A stretch of DNA of 48,293 nt from NCBI GenBank assembly GCA_947457395.1, contig CANGVA010000016.1:1-48293 (forward strand), given 5' to 3'. The notes beneath the pieces are model-generated. The model saw only the letters and a list, made by a program, of their open reading frames with translations. It did not search any database and had not been told where the DNA came from. A program made the translations under genes and the position numbers. Shown in pieces: positions 1 through 9,757 of this stretch. Numbering within the stretch: position 1 is the stretch's first letter; each line of letters begins with the position of its first letter. This stretch comes from Bacteroidota bacterium. Its GTDB lineage: Bacteria > Bacteroidota > Bacteroidia > UKL13-3.

Positions 1-340
1 ACGCCACATCCGCAATATTTCAAATTTCACTTCCCTACTTCCTCTTCGGCTACTCCCGACAAGTCGGGATTGTTCCACTAGCATTTCTTCGAAATGCAGT
101 CTCACGAACAATTACGCCACATCCGCAATATTTCAAATTCCACTTCCCTACTTCCTCCTCGGCTACTCCCGACAAGTCGGGATTGTTCCACTAGCATTTC
201 TTCGAAATGCAGTCTCACGAACAATTACGCCACATCCGCAATATTTCAAATTTCACTTCCCTACTTCATCTTTATTTCATTCATCCAGCAATTCAGCAGA
301 TTGCAGTTTCACAAACAATCATAACACATCTGCAAAAGGG
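1..340. repeat. 113-bp tandem repeat with two hairpins per unit
   Basis: Copy 1 is 1-113, copy 2 is 114-226 (I count two mismatches), and copy 3 starts at 227 and follows the unit to about 268 before diverging. A worn match to the unit end and next start returns near 302-338. Each full copy holds two perfect hairpins: 7-bp arms with a 2-nt loop at 54-69 (TCCCGAC/GTCGGGA) and 7-bp arms with a 3-nt loop at 81-97 (GCATTTC/GAAATGC); the copy-2 equivalents are 167-182 and 194-210. The array probably continues left of the window. No gene is credible in 1-417. An IS-derived or REP-like noncoding element is the likeliest class. Confidence 0.85.
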
Positions 341-378
341 ACGGCAAAGGTATTACATTTTAAATATATTGCAAATAA

Positions 379-410
379 TTGCTTTAATGAGTTAATATTC
401 CTTAATTTTC
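379..410 (+). promoter_or_regulatory. Putative rsh promoter, near-leaderless
   Basis: TTG at 379-381, a 21-nt spacer and TAATTTTC at 403-410 resemble the Bacteroidota consensus TTTG-N19-21-TAnnTTTG with one deviation. The ATG at 418 lies only 7 nt after the -7 box, so transcription would begin within a few bases of the start codon. Confidence 0.4.
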
Positions 411-417
411 GGGCAAT

Positions 418-2661
418 ATGCAGGTAGTTACCGATCCGGAAAAAGAAAATAAAGAAATTGTAAAAGCCTATCGAAATGTGCTCAAAACATGCAGGCGCAC
501 ATTAGAGAAGAACGATAAAAAACACATCAGAAAAGCTTTTGAAATGTCGCTTGAGGCGCATAAAACCATGCGCAGAAAATCAGGTGAGCCATATATTCTT
601 CATCCGCTGGCTGTTGCACAAATCTGTTCGGAAGAAATGGGTTTGGGTGCAACATCCATTATTTGCGCATTGTTGCATGATACAGTTGAAGATACCGAAA
701 TTACCCTGGATGTAGTGAGGCTTAATTTTGGTGAAAATGTGGCCAAAATTATTGATGGCTTAACCAAAATTGCCGGAGTTTTTGATCAGCAGGATAAATC
801 CATGCAGGCCGAGAACTTTAAGAAAATGCTACTTACATTGAGTGATGATGTAAGGGTAATCCTGATTAAACTGGCCGACAGGTTGCATAATATGCGTACG
901 CTAGATTCCATGTCGCCAAAATCGCAATTAAAAATTGCAAGTGAAACACAATACGTGTATGCACCTTTGGCGCATCGTTTGGGTTTATATGCCATCAAAA
1001 CAGAACTGGAAGACCTTGCCACCAAATACCTGGAACCCGAAAATTATCGGTTTGTTAAAAATAAACTTCAGGAAACCAAAACCCAGCGCAACCGCTACAT
1101 CAAGCAGTTTTGTGAACCCATTATTGAATCCCTCACTGAAAGCGGACTGAAATATGAAATAAAAGGAAGGCCCAAAAGCATACACTCCATCTTAAATAAA
1201 ATGAAGGTGCAAAACATACCTTTTGAAGAAGTGTATGACTTGTTTGCCATTAGGGTTATTATTGATTCTGAAGATGAAGAAACAGAAAAATCAGATTGCT
1301 GGAAAGTATACTCTATTGTAACTGATTTTTATAAGCCCAACCCCGACCGTTTGCGCGACTGGATATCTACACCAAAAGGCAATGGTTATGAATCTTTGCA
1401 TACCACCGTTATGGGACCCAAAGGTAAATGGGTAGAGGTGCAGATACGGACACGCAGAATGGATGAAATTGCAGAAAAAGGTTATGCAGCACACTGGAAG
1501 TACAAGGACAAACCCAATACTACCAATGCCACAGGAGATGGTGGTTTGGAAGAATGGCTGGCACGCGTGCGTGAAATTCTGGAAAACCCGGAATCTAACG
1601 CATTGGATTTTCTGGATGATTTTAAACTAAACCTGTTTGCTGAGGAAATTTTTGTGTTTACTCCTAAAGGTGATTTACGCAAACTACCTGCCAATGCAAC
1701 CATCCTTGATTTTGCATTTGATATACACACCGAATTAGGAACCAAATGCATTGGCGGTAAGGTAAACAATAAGCTGGTGCCGCTAAGCCACCCTATTTCT
1801 AACGGAGACCAGGTAGAGGTGTTAACATCATCCAAACAAACACCCAAAGAAGAGTGGCTTAATTTTGTTGTTACGGCCAAGGCAAAATCAAAAGTGCGCG
1901 ACTGGATGAAGCAGGAGAAACTCCGGGCCTCATCCATGGGAAAAGAAATTCTGGAAAGAAAATTTGCACAGGATAAGCTACCCTTTAACAGTGAAGCCCT
2001 GCAGGATATTGCTGCCTATTTCAGGCTACCCAATATTACAGAACTGTATTATCAGATAGCCACAGAAAAAATTGATAAAACCAAACTGCATATAGCAGAA
2101 ATACTGGAGCAGGTAAAGAAGCAAAGGATAGAGCATGCACAGGAGGTAAAATCGCAAAAAGAACAGCAGGCAATGGCCAAGGCATCCGGCAACTATGCCA
2201 AAGATGCGGTTATTCTGGGCGAAGAAATTGAACTGCCCTACACCTTTGCCAAATGCTGCAACCCTATTCCGGGCGATGATATTTTTGGTTTTATTACAGT
2301 TGGCGAAGGTGTAAAAATTCATCGCACCAACTGCCCCAATGCCATTGGTTTAATGAGTAATTACGGCTACAGACTAATCAAAGCAAAATGGGCCAACCAA
2401 ATTAATATTGATCGTGCCTTTACTACCACCATTAAGGTGCAGGGAATTGACAGTGTTGGTATTGTAAGCAGCATTGCAGATATTATTTCCAAACAGCTTG
2501 AAATTAATATGCATGCTATTCAAATATCATCCAGAGAAGGCATGTTTGAAGGTCTGATAGAACTGGAAGTATATGATACCATGCACCTGGAAGAGCTCAT
2601 GAATAAAATAAAAGCATCCAGCCCATTGATTAAAGTGAGCCGAGAAGATGTGGTGAGATAA
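418..2661 (+). CDS. rsh: Bifunctional (p)ppGpp synthetase/hydrolase, RelA/SpoT family
   Basis: A 747-aa long RSH enzyme that makes and hydrolyses the stringent-response alarmone (p)ppGpp in the cytoplasm. Domains in order: HD hydrolase (about 45-200; H62, and H87-D88 in HDTVED); synthetase (about 245-360; GRPKS at 250-254, GNGYESLHTTV at 321-331, VQIRT at 341-345); TGS (about 408-470); a conserved CC/zinc-finger region near 610-640; and a C-terminal ACT domain (about 665-747). The synthetase loop reads RLRD at 311-314, the basic RxKD-like form of bifunctional enzymes rather than the acidic form of RelA. Both active sites look intact. No second long RSH gene is in the window. It converges on the ABC-F gene with only 2 nt between stop codons. 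Confidence 0.96.
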   Translation: MQVVTDPEKENKEIVKAYRNVLKTCRRTLEKNDKKHIRKAFEMSLEAHKTMRRKSGEPYILHPLAVAQICSEEMGLGATSIICALLHDTVEDTEITLDVVRLNFGENVAKIIDGLTKIAGVFDQQDKSMQAENFKKMLLTLSDDVRVILIKLADRLHNMRTLDSMSPKSQLKIASETQYVYAPLAHRLGLYAIKTELEDLATKYLEPENYRFVKNKLQETKTQRNRYIKQFCEPIIESLTESGLKYEIKGRPKSIHSILNKMKVQNIPFEEVYDLFAIRVIIDSEDEETEKSDCWKVYSIVTDFYKPNPDRLRDWISTPKGNGYESLHTTVMGPKGKWVEVQIRTRRMDEIAEKGYAAHWKYKDKPNTTNATGDGGLEEWLARVREILENPESNALDFLDDFKLNLFAEEIFVFTPKGDLRKLPANATILDFAFDIHTELGTKCIGGKVNNKLVPLSHPISNGDQVEVLTSSKQTPKEEWLNFVVTAKAKSKVRDWMKQEKLRASSMGKEILERKFAQDKLPFNSEALQDIAAYFRLPNITELYYQIATEKIDKTKLHIAEILEQVKKQRIEHAQEVKSQKEQQAMAKASGNYAKDAVILGEEIELPYTFAKCCNPIPGDDIFGFITVGEGVKIHRTNCPNAIGLMSNYGYRLIKAKWANQINIDRAFTTTIKVQGIDSVGIVSSIADIISKQLEINMHAIQISSREGMFEGLIELEVYDTMHLEELMNKIKASSPLIKVSREDVVR

Positions 2662-2663
2662 TT

Positions 2664-4346
<1,683 letters not shown>

Positions 4347-4408
4347 CTATTTACAACAATTATTTCCACATACAACTGCGATTTAAGTTGTAGATTAGGT
4401 TATAGACA

Positions 4409-4437
4409 TTGATATTCAATTGAAATTTCTAACTTTA
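4409..4437 (+). promoter_or_regulatory. Putative promoter of the haem-lipoprotein operon
   Basis: TTG at 4409-4411, an 18-nt spacer and TAACTTTA at 4430-4437 approximate the Bacteroidota promoter. Only 5 nt separate the -7 box from the ATG at 4443, suggesting a leaderless transcript. Confidence 0.4.
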
Positions 4438-4442
4438 CCATC

Positions 4443-5108
4443 ATGTTGGTTTTAAAATACGTTGCGTGTAGTAAGGTTTTAACTTTCACAGGAATCTTAC
4501 TGCTATTTTGCGGCTGCAAACATGATCCTGCAGAACCCGTTACACAAGTCCCTATTTCAGGTGATTCAATTTGTTTCAATACCCAGATTCTTCCTCTCTT
4601 TGTATCTAATTGCGCTATGACTGCATGCCACAATACCATCAGCAAGGCAGATGGTTATCAGTTTACAGATTATGCGGGTATTAAGGTCGGAATAAATAAC
4701 GGCAAAATTTTAGAAACCATTAAAGCTACCGACCCGGGAGATCGCATGCCACCTGCCGGACCACTGCCTGCTGCACAAATTCAACTCATAGAAAAATGGA
4801 TTGCACAAGGTGCAACAGAAAAAATATGTACCAACAATTGCGATACGTTTATGGTAAAGTATACCACACATATTGCGTCTGTTATATCAACCAATTGCCT
4901 GGGATGCCATAGCGGTGCGGCCACATCAGGTGGCGGTATTAAACTGGACTCATACAGCCATGTGCAAAGCCAAACCATGAATGGTAAGCTCATTTGCTCC
5001 GTGCAGCAAGCAGGTGGGTGCTCGCCCATGCCCAAATACGCAAACAAACTAAGTTTTTGCGATATTCGTAAGATAGAATTATGGAAAGCCGCAGGCTGCC
5101 CGCAATAA
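4443..5108 (+). CDS. Lipoprotein with two c-type haem-binding domains
   Basis: A 221-aa predicted lipoprotein: a hydrophobic stretch at about 11-24 ends in FCGC, with Cys25 the likely lipidated residue. The mature part holds two cytochrome-c-like domains. The first has an unusual Cx4CH motif (C57, C62, H63) followed by RMPPAGPL at 101-108 and a helix ending KWIAQGA, the usual end of this Bacteroidota/Planctomycetota cytochrome type, with Met102 a plausible second ligand. The second has canonical CxxCH (C152-H156). It would be an envelope electron-transfer protein. First of five genes, 11 nt before the next. Substrate and partner are unknown; haem attachment at Cx4CH is inference. Confidence 0.75.
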   Translation: MLVLKYVACSKVLTFTGILLLFCGCKHDPAEPVTQVPISGDSICFNTQILPLFVSNCAMTACHNTISKADGYQFTDYAGIKVGINNGKILETIKATDPGDRMPPAGPLPAAQIQLIEKWIAQGATEKICTNNCDTFMVKYTTHIASVISTNCLGCHSGAATSGGGIKLDSYSHVQSQTMNGKLICSVQQAGGCSPMPKYANKLSFCDIRKIELWKAAGCPQ

Positions 5109-5119
5109 TATCCACCCAC

Positions 5120-5569
5120 ATGAAAAAATCAGTTATTCTCATCACCCTCATTTTTTTAATCGTTTCCTGCTCTCATTATGATGATATTATGAAAAACGCA
5201 AAGGAAAGTACCTATACCAGCAGAAGTCATAATGCAGGACAAAACTGCATGAGCTGCCATAATAGAAGTGAATTGAGTGAAGCTGTAAGAGAGGGAGGTT
5301 GGTGGCACGTAGCCGGAACAGTGGTGGGAGGAAGCGGAAAAGATATTGAATTATGGACCGAGCCAAATCGCAAAGGTGAGCTGGTGTATAAATTGCAAAT
5401 TGAACCATCAGGGAATTTTTACACTGCAAAAATTGTAGATTTCAAAATAGGTGTATACCCTGTTGTTGTTAAAAAAGATGGTTCGTTCAAAGAAATGAGC
5501 ACAACCATCACGATGGGGGCATGCAATAGTTGTCATGGGGCAACAACAGATGTTATTAAATCCAACTAA
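5120..5569 (+). CDS. Small di-haem lipoprotein
   Basis: 149 aa starting at the ATG at 5120; a longer frame from 5081 would overlap the previous gene and lack a proper signal peptide. MKK followed by a hydrophobic stretch ends in IVSC (Cys17), a good lipobox. There are two canonical CxxCH motifs, C43-H47 near the N-terminus and C135-H139 close to the C-terminus, flanking a beta-rich middle that resembles a carboxypeptidase-regulatory-like fold. It is probably a membrane-anchored periplasmic or surface c-type cytochrome. I recognise no named family. It lies between two other haem-motif lipoproteins, which supports a shared role. Confidence 0.72.
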   Translation: MKKSVILITLIFLIVSCSHYDDIMKNAKESTYTSRSHNAGQNCMSCHNRSELSEAVREGGWWHVAGTVVGGSGKDIELWTEPNRKGELVYKLQIEPSGNFYTAKIVDFKIGVYPVVVKKDGSFKEMSTTITMGACNSCHGATTDVIKSN

Positions 5570-5575
5570 GTAACT

Positions 5576-5917
5576 ATGAATAAAAGACAAACCATTATCG
5601 GACTTTTTATAATAACAAGCCTATCCGGCTGCTACTACGATAACGAAGAATCGCTATATCCAAAGCCAATAGTGGCAGACGTAAAATGGTCGACTAATAT
5701 TAAACCCATTATTGATGTGAATTGCGCCACCCAATTTTGCCATGGAGTAAGTGCTATTTCTCCTGATCTTACAACTTATGAAAGAGTGTTTGCCAACAGA
5801 GATCGCATAAAAGTAAGAGCCGTTATTGAAGGAACAATGCCCAAATCAGCACCGCTGAATCCCTCGATGAGAGACGCACTTGCTAAGTGGCTTGATGCAG
5901 GCGCACCTAACAATTAA
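5576..5917 (+). CDS. Small mono-haem lipoprotein with Cx4CH motif
   Basis: 113 aa. The signal ends in a textbook lipobox LSGC (Cys19). The mature part has one haem-type motif, C50-A-T-Q-F-C55-H56, again Cx4CH, preceded by an IKPIIDVN segment that parallels ILPLFVSN before the Cx4CH of the gene at 4443. The C-terminal GTMPKS and a helix ending KWLDAGAP match the Met-ligand and terminal-helix part of the same cytochrome type. It therefore looks like a single-domain relative of the first gene. It is 6 nt downstream of the di-haem lipoprotein and 8 nt upstream of the barrel gene. Confidence 0.72.
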   Translation: MNKRQTIIGLFIITSLSGCYYDNEESLYPKPIVADVKWSTNIKPIIDVNCATQFCHGVSAISPDLTTYERVFANRDRIKVRAVIEGTMPKSAPLNPSMRDALAKWLDAGAPNN

Positions 5918-5925
5918 CCCACCAG

Positions 5926-6831
5926 ATGAAAAAAACAATCTACCTTTTTTGCTGGCTGCTGTTTAGCGGTATTGTTTCTGCTCAGGATGATTTACTGAAT
6001 ATGCTTAGCAATGAAACACCTCAAAAACCAACACCTGTTTATGCTACGTTTAAATCAACGCGGTTGGTTAATCTGCAAAGCAATGAAACCATGAAAGCCA
6101 AACACCTTGATTTTAGAATTCAACACCGTTTCAGTTCCATGAATATTACGAAAGATAATAATTACGGCTTGTATGATGTATTTGGATTGGATGGTGCCGT
6201 AATCAGGCTGGGCCTAGAATATGGCATTACCGATAAACTGATGATTGGCCTGGGCAGAAGCACTGCCGGTAAAACCTATGATGGCTTTGTAAAATATCAG
6301 TTGCTGCAGCAAAAAACCAAAGGTATGCCCCTGAGTGTAGTGTTGTTTGGCAATACCGGAATAAGCACACAAGCGTTTGCTGATAAGAACAGACAAAACT
6401 TTGAAACCTCAAGACTTTCATATGTTTTTCAAACCATTATTACCCGCAAAATGAATGATTATTTTTCATTCATCCTCACACCAACAATGGTGCATCATAA
6501 CCTGGTTGAAACCAAAGAAACACCCAATGATATTTTTGCCTTGGGTATTGGCACATCTATAAAAATAAGCCGCAGCACACGCTTTAATATTGAATACATT
6601 CCAAGGTTAAACGGACGTAACCAACCTAAAAACGGAGATAAACCCACCTACTATGATGCCATTGCCATTGGCTTTGATATTGAAACCGGTGGTCATGTTT
6701 TTCAGCTGCATTTCACCAACGGAAATGGTTTAATTGAACAACAGTTCATTGCACGCAATCCATCAGAGTTTAATTTAACCCAATTGCGGTTTGGTTTTAA
6801 TATCTCCAGAACATTTTCCTTTGTTAAATAA
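5926..6831 (+). CDS. DUF5777-type outer-membrane beta-barrel protein
   Basis: 301 aa with a cleavable signal peptide (about 1-19, ending VSAQ). The rest is alternating amphipathic strands rich in aromatic and Gly residues with a C-terminal Phe-containing strand (RTFSFVK), as in outer-membrane barrels. Segments such as KAKHLDFRIQHRF, GLEYGITDKLMIGLGRS and RFNIEYIPRL recall the DUF5777 family of Bacteroidota (assigned from memory). It is cotranscribed with three haem-motif lipoproteins and a YceI gene. It could be the membrane conduit or anchor of that set, but nothing in it shows transport directly. Confidence 0.7.
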   Translation: MKKTIYLFCWLLFSGIVSAQDDLLNMLSNETPQKPTPVYATFKSTRLVNLQSNETMKAKHLDFRIQHRFSSMNITKDNNYGLYDVFGLDGAVIRLGLEYGITDKLMIGLGRSTAGKTYDGFVKYQLLQQKTKGMPLSVVLFGNTGISTQAFADKNRQNFETSRLSYVFQTIITRKMNDYFSFILTPTMVHHNLVETKETPNDIFALGIGTSIKISRSTRFNIEYIPRLNGRNQPKNGDKPTYYDAIAIGFDIETGGHVFQLHFTNGNGLIEQQFIARNPSEFNLTQLRFGFNISRTFSFVK

Positions 6832-6854
6832 TGATTCACATAAACATACCTTAA

Positions 6855-7397
6855 ATGAAAAAATCCATTCTCACCCTGCTTGTTATATGCACAGCTTATA
6901 TATCCCAAGCCCAGTTGTATTCATCAACCCAATCTGTAATCAGCTTTTTTTCTAAAACACCTGTAGAAGATATAAAAGCAGATACAAAAGAAGCACGCTC
7001 ATTGTTAAATACTAAAACAAGAGATGTTGTATTTGTAATTGAAAACACAACGTTTGATTTCCCCAACAAACTCATGCAAGAGCACTTTAACGAGAAGTAC
7101 ATGGAGAGTGAAAAATACCCCATGAGCACCTTTAAAGGAAAGATTAATGAAGCGATTGATTTAACTGAAGAGGGCGTTTATAATGTAACGGTAACAGGCA
7201 AACTAAACATTCACGGGGTTGAAAAAGAACGTACCATTCCGGGAGTGGTAACGGTAAAAAACGGAACCATTCATATAGCATCTGCATTTAAGGTGCAACT
7301 TGCCGCACATGAAATAAAGGTACCCAAATTAGTGATAGCCAAAATAGCGGAAGAAATAGAGGTAAAAGTAGATGCCAGCCTAGCTCAGAAGAAATAA
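6855..7397 (+). CDS. YceI-family periplasmic lipid-binding protein
   Basis: 180 aa with a signal peptide (cleavage near SQAQ, about residue 20) and a YceI-like lipocalin-type beta fold: FEFxN-like strands (VVFVIENTTFDFPNKLMQEHFNEKY), the STFKGKI strand, and GKLNIHGVEKERTIPGVV, the typical YceI core in which HG precedes the RTIP strand. Family members bind polyisoprenoids or quinone-like lipids in the periplasm. It is last in the operon, 23 nt after the barrel gene. Quinone binding here would fit an electron-transfer role, but that is inference. Confidence 0.8.
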   Translation: MKKSILTLLVICTAYISQAQLYSSTQSVISFFSKTPVEDIKADTKEARSLLNTKTRDVVFVIENTTFDFPNKLMQEHFNEKYMESEKYPMSTFKGKINEAIDLTEEGVYNVTVTGKLNIHGVEKERTIPGVVTVKNGTIHIASAFKVQLAAHEIKVPKLVIAKIAEEIEVKVDASLAQKK

Positions 7398-7603
7398 GGG
7401 GGTTGGGTGTTGGGTTCATTCGATTTAGCATCTAGCCTTTGGTTGTTGGCATTTAGATGCGAAAAGATGTTGAATACATTAAACACTTAAAATTTACTAC
7501 GAATCATTCAAGTATTGGGTTGGGCTCTTATTAAGGAAGAATCTTCTAATCTCTAGCTTTAAATCTCTATTCTTTTCACAAGAGAAGTAAAGCAGAAAAA
7601 ATT

Positions 7604-8317
7604 TCAGCTAATAGCAACTGCTAACAAAATACCCAGTAGGATTGCCCAGATTTTACTCCAGCTAAAACGATGGTTCTCGCTGTTTTCAAATAAAATGGTA
7701 GTGGCAATATGCAGAAAGGTGCCCACAACAAAGGCCATCAGATAATCAAAAACATGGTCCTCTACACTATTTAAAATAAAGCGGCTACTTAATGCGCCAA
7801 GAGCCGACATGGATGCATAGACCACAACAAATAGCCTAAGCAAATTAGTTCTAAGATTAGCCGCTTTTAATAAACTAATCATGGCAAATGCAGCAGGCAA
7901 TTCATGCAATACAATACCAATTGCAAAAGATAGTTTTTGTGTGTTAGTTAGAAACACATCGGTACCCAATGGCATACCTTCCATAAAACTATGCAGACTT
8001 AAACTAAACAGGATTTCATAAGGAATTAGCTTTTTCTTTTCGCCATGCAGATGTAAATGGCCATGCTCTATACCACGAGAGTAGCGCTCAAGAGCAATTT
8101 GAAAAAAGAAACCGCCAAGCAAAAAAACACCGGTAAGAAAATTGGCATCTTCATAAATATGGGGTATGAGATGAAACGCTACAATTGAAAGCAAATAAGC
8201 GCCACCAAAAGACAGCACGAGTTTTAGCCGTTGCTCTGAGCGGTAATGAGTGTATAATGCAAGTAAGCCACCTACCAGCGGAAATGAAATAAGCAATATG
8301 ATAATCCAGATACTCAA
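7604..8317 (-). CDS. ZIP family divalent metal transporter
   Basis: 237 aa with about seven to eight membrane segments. ZIP metal-site motifs are visible: HSFMEGMPLG (H109, E113) in helix IV and HELPAAFA (H138, E139) in helix V. A His-rich cytoplasmic loop, HGHLHLHGEKKK at about 85-96, is typical of ZIP proteins. The likely substrate is Zn2+ or a related divalent cation. The start is TTG, overlapping the stop of the PAP2 gene as TTGA, which suggests translational coupling. Last gene of a three-gene minus-strand operon. The roughly 200 bp on its far side (7398-7603) hold no gene I can support. Confidence 0.88.
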   Translation of the reverse strand: MSIWIIILLISFPLVGGLLALYTHYRSEQRLKLVLSFGGAYLLSIVAFHLIPHIYEDANFLTGVFLLGGFFFQIALERYSRGIEHGHLHLHGEKKKLIPYEILFSLSLHSFMEGMPLGTDVFLTNTQKLSFAIGIVLHELPAAFAMISLLKAANLRTNLLRLFVVVYASMSALGALSSRFILNSVEDHVFDYLMAFVVGTFLHIATTILFENSENHRFSWSKIWAILLGILLAVAIS

Positions 8318-8889
8318 GCAGCAGTGTGAATTATAAATGAAACTTTTTTATTTATAAAGATAAAGCCTGTATACCCCAGCGCCATTCCCAAAGCAGCTCC
8401 GCAAATCACATCAAGCGGATAATGGACTCCTACGTAAACCTGAGAAAAAGCAATAGCAAAAGCCCATATCATTGCAACAGGCTTGGCCCATTTAATTTCT
8501 TTATAGAAACTGCTTATAAAAAAAGCAATGGCAAAATGGTTTGTTGCATGCGCAGAAATAAAACTGTATCCCCCACCGCATGGTACCAGTAATCGCAATT
8601 GGTTTTTAAGCACAGGATCATTGCACGGACGCAGGCGCTGTACCATATTTTTAATAAGGTTGGCACTGAGCTGATCGCTTATTAGAACCAATAACGCAGC
8701 TCCAAAAAGAATCCATAAAAATTTTATGCGGTATCGCTCATACAAGAAATAGCCCATTACCGCATATAATAAATACCAATTGCTTTGCTTGCGCATAAAC
8801 GGACACAATAAATCAAGTAAACCGTTTTGCAAACCATTATTAATGGCAAGAAAAAATTCAGAGTCAATATGATTAATCCAATCAGGCAT
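8314..8889 (-). CDS. PAP2-family membrane phosphatase
   Basis: 191 aa with five to six membrane helices and the three PAP2 motifs: K80-x6-R87-P88, S112-A113-H114 (SGH-like), and S149-x6-H156-x3-D160. The position after S149 is Gln, where the consensus SRxxxxxHxxxD has Arg. Family members dephosphorylate undecaprenyl pyrophosphate, phosphatidic acid or lipid A; the substrate cannot be told here. It overlaps the methyltransferase start-side gene by 8 nt and the ZIP gene by 4 nt, so the three are cotranscribed. Confidence 0.88.
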   Translation of the reverse strand: MPDWINHIDSEFFLAINNGLQNGLLDLLCPFMRKQSNWYLLYAVMGYFLYERYRIKFLWILFGAALLVLISDQLSANLIKNMVQRLRPCNDPVLKNQLRLLVPCGGGYSFISAHATNHFAIAFFISSFYKEIKWAKPVAMIWAFAIAFSQVYVGVHYPLDVICGAALGMALGYTGFIFINKKVSFIIHTAA

Positions 8890-9622
8890 ATCGTTTTACT
8901 ACCATTATTAATCGGGGCGAAGTTGGTTCTTTATAAGGATTAAGCGAATAATCGCCAAATATATTAACCAAGTTAAAGGAACAAGAAGCAAAAAGCAATT
9001 CAAAATCTTTTTTTGTAAGTGCTTGCACTTTTTCAGTAAACTCAAATTGCTTATTCATATCCGTGAAATGAATTTTTTTGTAAATGAACCCTTTATCAAT
9101 CCAGCGGTTTATTTTAAATTTAATACCATTAATGGTTTTGCTTTCATGCTCAACCAATTCTTTGATAACATAAGGCGCGTTCATAAAATCAATAAGCAAA
9201 TAACCACCGGGCTTTATGCTGCTATGCATATTTTTTATAACCTGCAGGTTTTCCTCGTTTGATTGAAAGTAACCAAAGCTGGTAAATAAATTCAAGGCTA
9301 CATCAAAAGCATTTTCAAAACGCAGGTTTCGCAAATCGCCCACCTCAAATCTTAAATGCGCATTGGTATGTTGCATGGCACATGCAATGCTTTGTTCGGA
9401 AAGATCTATACCTGTAACATCGAAACCAAGCGAGTTTAGGTAAATGGCATGCCTACCTTTACCGCAGGCAAGGTCAACAATTTTGGTGGCAGGCGAAACA
9501 TGAAAATGCTTGGTAAGATTATCAAGAAACACTTGAGCCTCCCTGTCATCTCTGTTTTGATATAACATGTGGTAATAGGGCGAATCAAACCACTCAGTAA
9601 ACCATTCCTTTTCCGTACTCAT
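8882..9622 (-). CDS. Class I SAM-dependent methyltransferase
   Basis: 246 aa starting at the ATG at 9622 (a TTG 9 nt upstream is possible but less likely). The Rossmann motif I is VDLACGKGRHA at about 49-59, motif II GIDLSE follows, and FDVALNLFTSFGYF plus KPGGYLLIDFMN are the later conserved strands. The fold is clear; the acceptor substrate is unknown. First gene of the operon with PAP2 and ZIP, divergent from glmM. Confidence 0.82.
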   Translation of the reverse strand: MSTEKEWFTEWFDSPYYHMLYQNRDDREAQVFLDNLTKHFHVSPATKIVDLACGKGRHAIYLNSLGFDVTGIDLSEQSIACAMQHTNAHLRFEVGDLRNLRFENAFDVALNLFTSFGYFQSNEENLQVIKNMHSSIKPGGYLLIDFMNAPYVIKELVEHESKTINGIKFKINRWIDKGFIYKKIHFTDMNKQFEFTEKVQALTKKDFELLFASCSFNLVNIFGDYSLNPYKEPTSPRLIMVVKRYA

Positions 9623-9636
9623 TTCATGCAAGTTTA

Positions 9637-9658
9637 GGTGTTTAGCTTGCTAAACACC
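9637..9658. promoter_or_regulatory. Perfect 10-bp inverted repeat between divergent genes
   Basis: Arms GGTGTTTAGC (9637-9646) and GCTAAACACC (9649-9658) are separated by 2 nt, 14 nt upstream of the methyltransferase start. It could be an operator or an mRNA-leader hairpin for that operon. No T-run follows, so it is not an obvious terminator. Confidence 0.5.
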
Positions 9659-9705
9659 AAGTCGTGTATTGTTCATTCTTAGTTATCAGGCATTTAACCT
9701 AAGGG

Positions 9706-9736
9706 TTTGCAGGTTTGTTTGTATCGGTTAAATTTG
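9706..9736 (+). promoter_or_regulatory. glmM promoter (decides the GTG start)
   Basis: TTTG at 9706-9709, exactly 19 nt, then TAAATTTG at 9729-9736: a perfect Bacteroidota promoter. Transcription should begin near 9741, downstream of the in-frame ATG at 9707, so translation must start later, at the GTG at 9758. Confidence 0.75.
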
Positions 9737-9757
9737 CAGCCCCATAAAAAACTCGTT

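Noticed and set aside
1-340. CRISPR array
   Set aside because: Units are 113 bp with no alternating unique spacers, and the repeat is followed by decay, not a leader or cas genes.
94-395. Short reading frames inside the tandem repeat
   Set aside because: They just follow the repeat and have no start signals, family or coding bias.
1482-1937. A 151-codon open frame antisense to the rsh gene
   Set aside because: It lies wholly inside a strongly conserved gene in a shadow frame and has no recognisable protein features.
7428-7460. Inverted repeat GCATCTA/TAGATGC between YceI and ZIP genes
   Set aside because: The arms are 7 bp with a 19-nt spacer and no T-run, so a chance match cannot be excluded.
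9707-9757. ATG at 9707 as the glmM start
   Set aside because: It lies inside the promoter, upstream of the predicted transcript start, and adds residues unlike the family.
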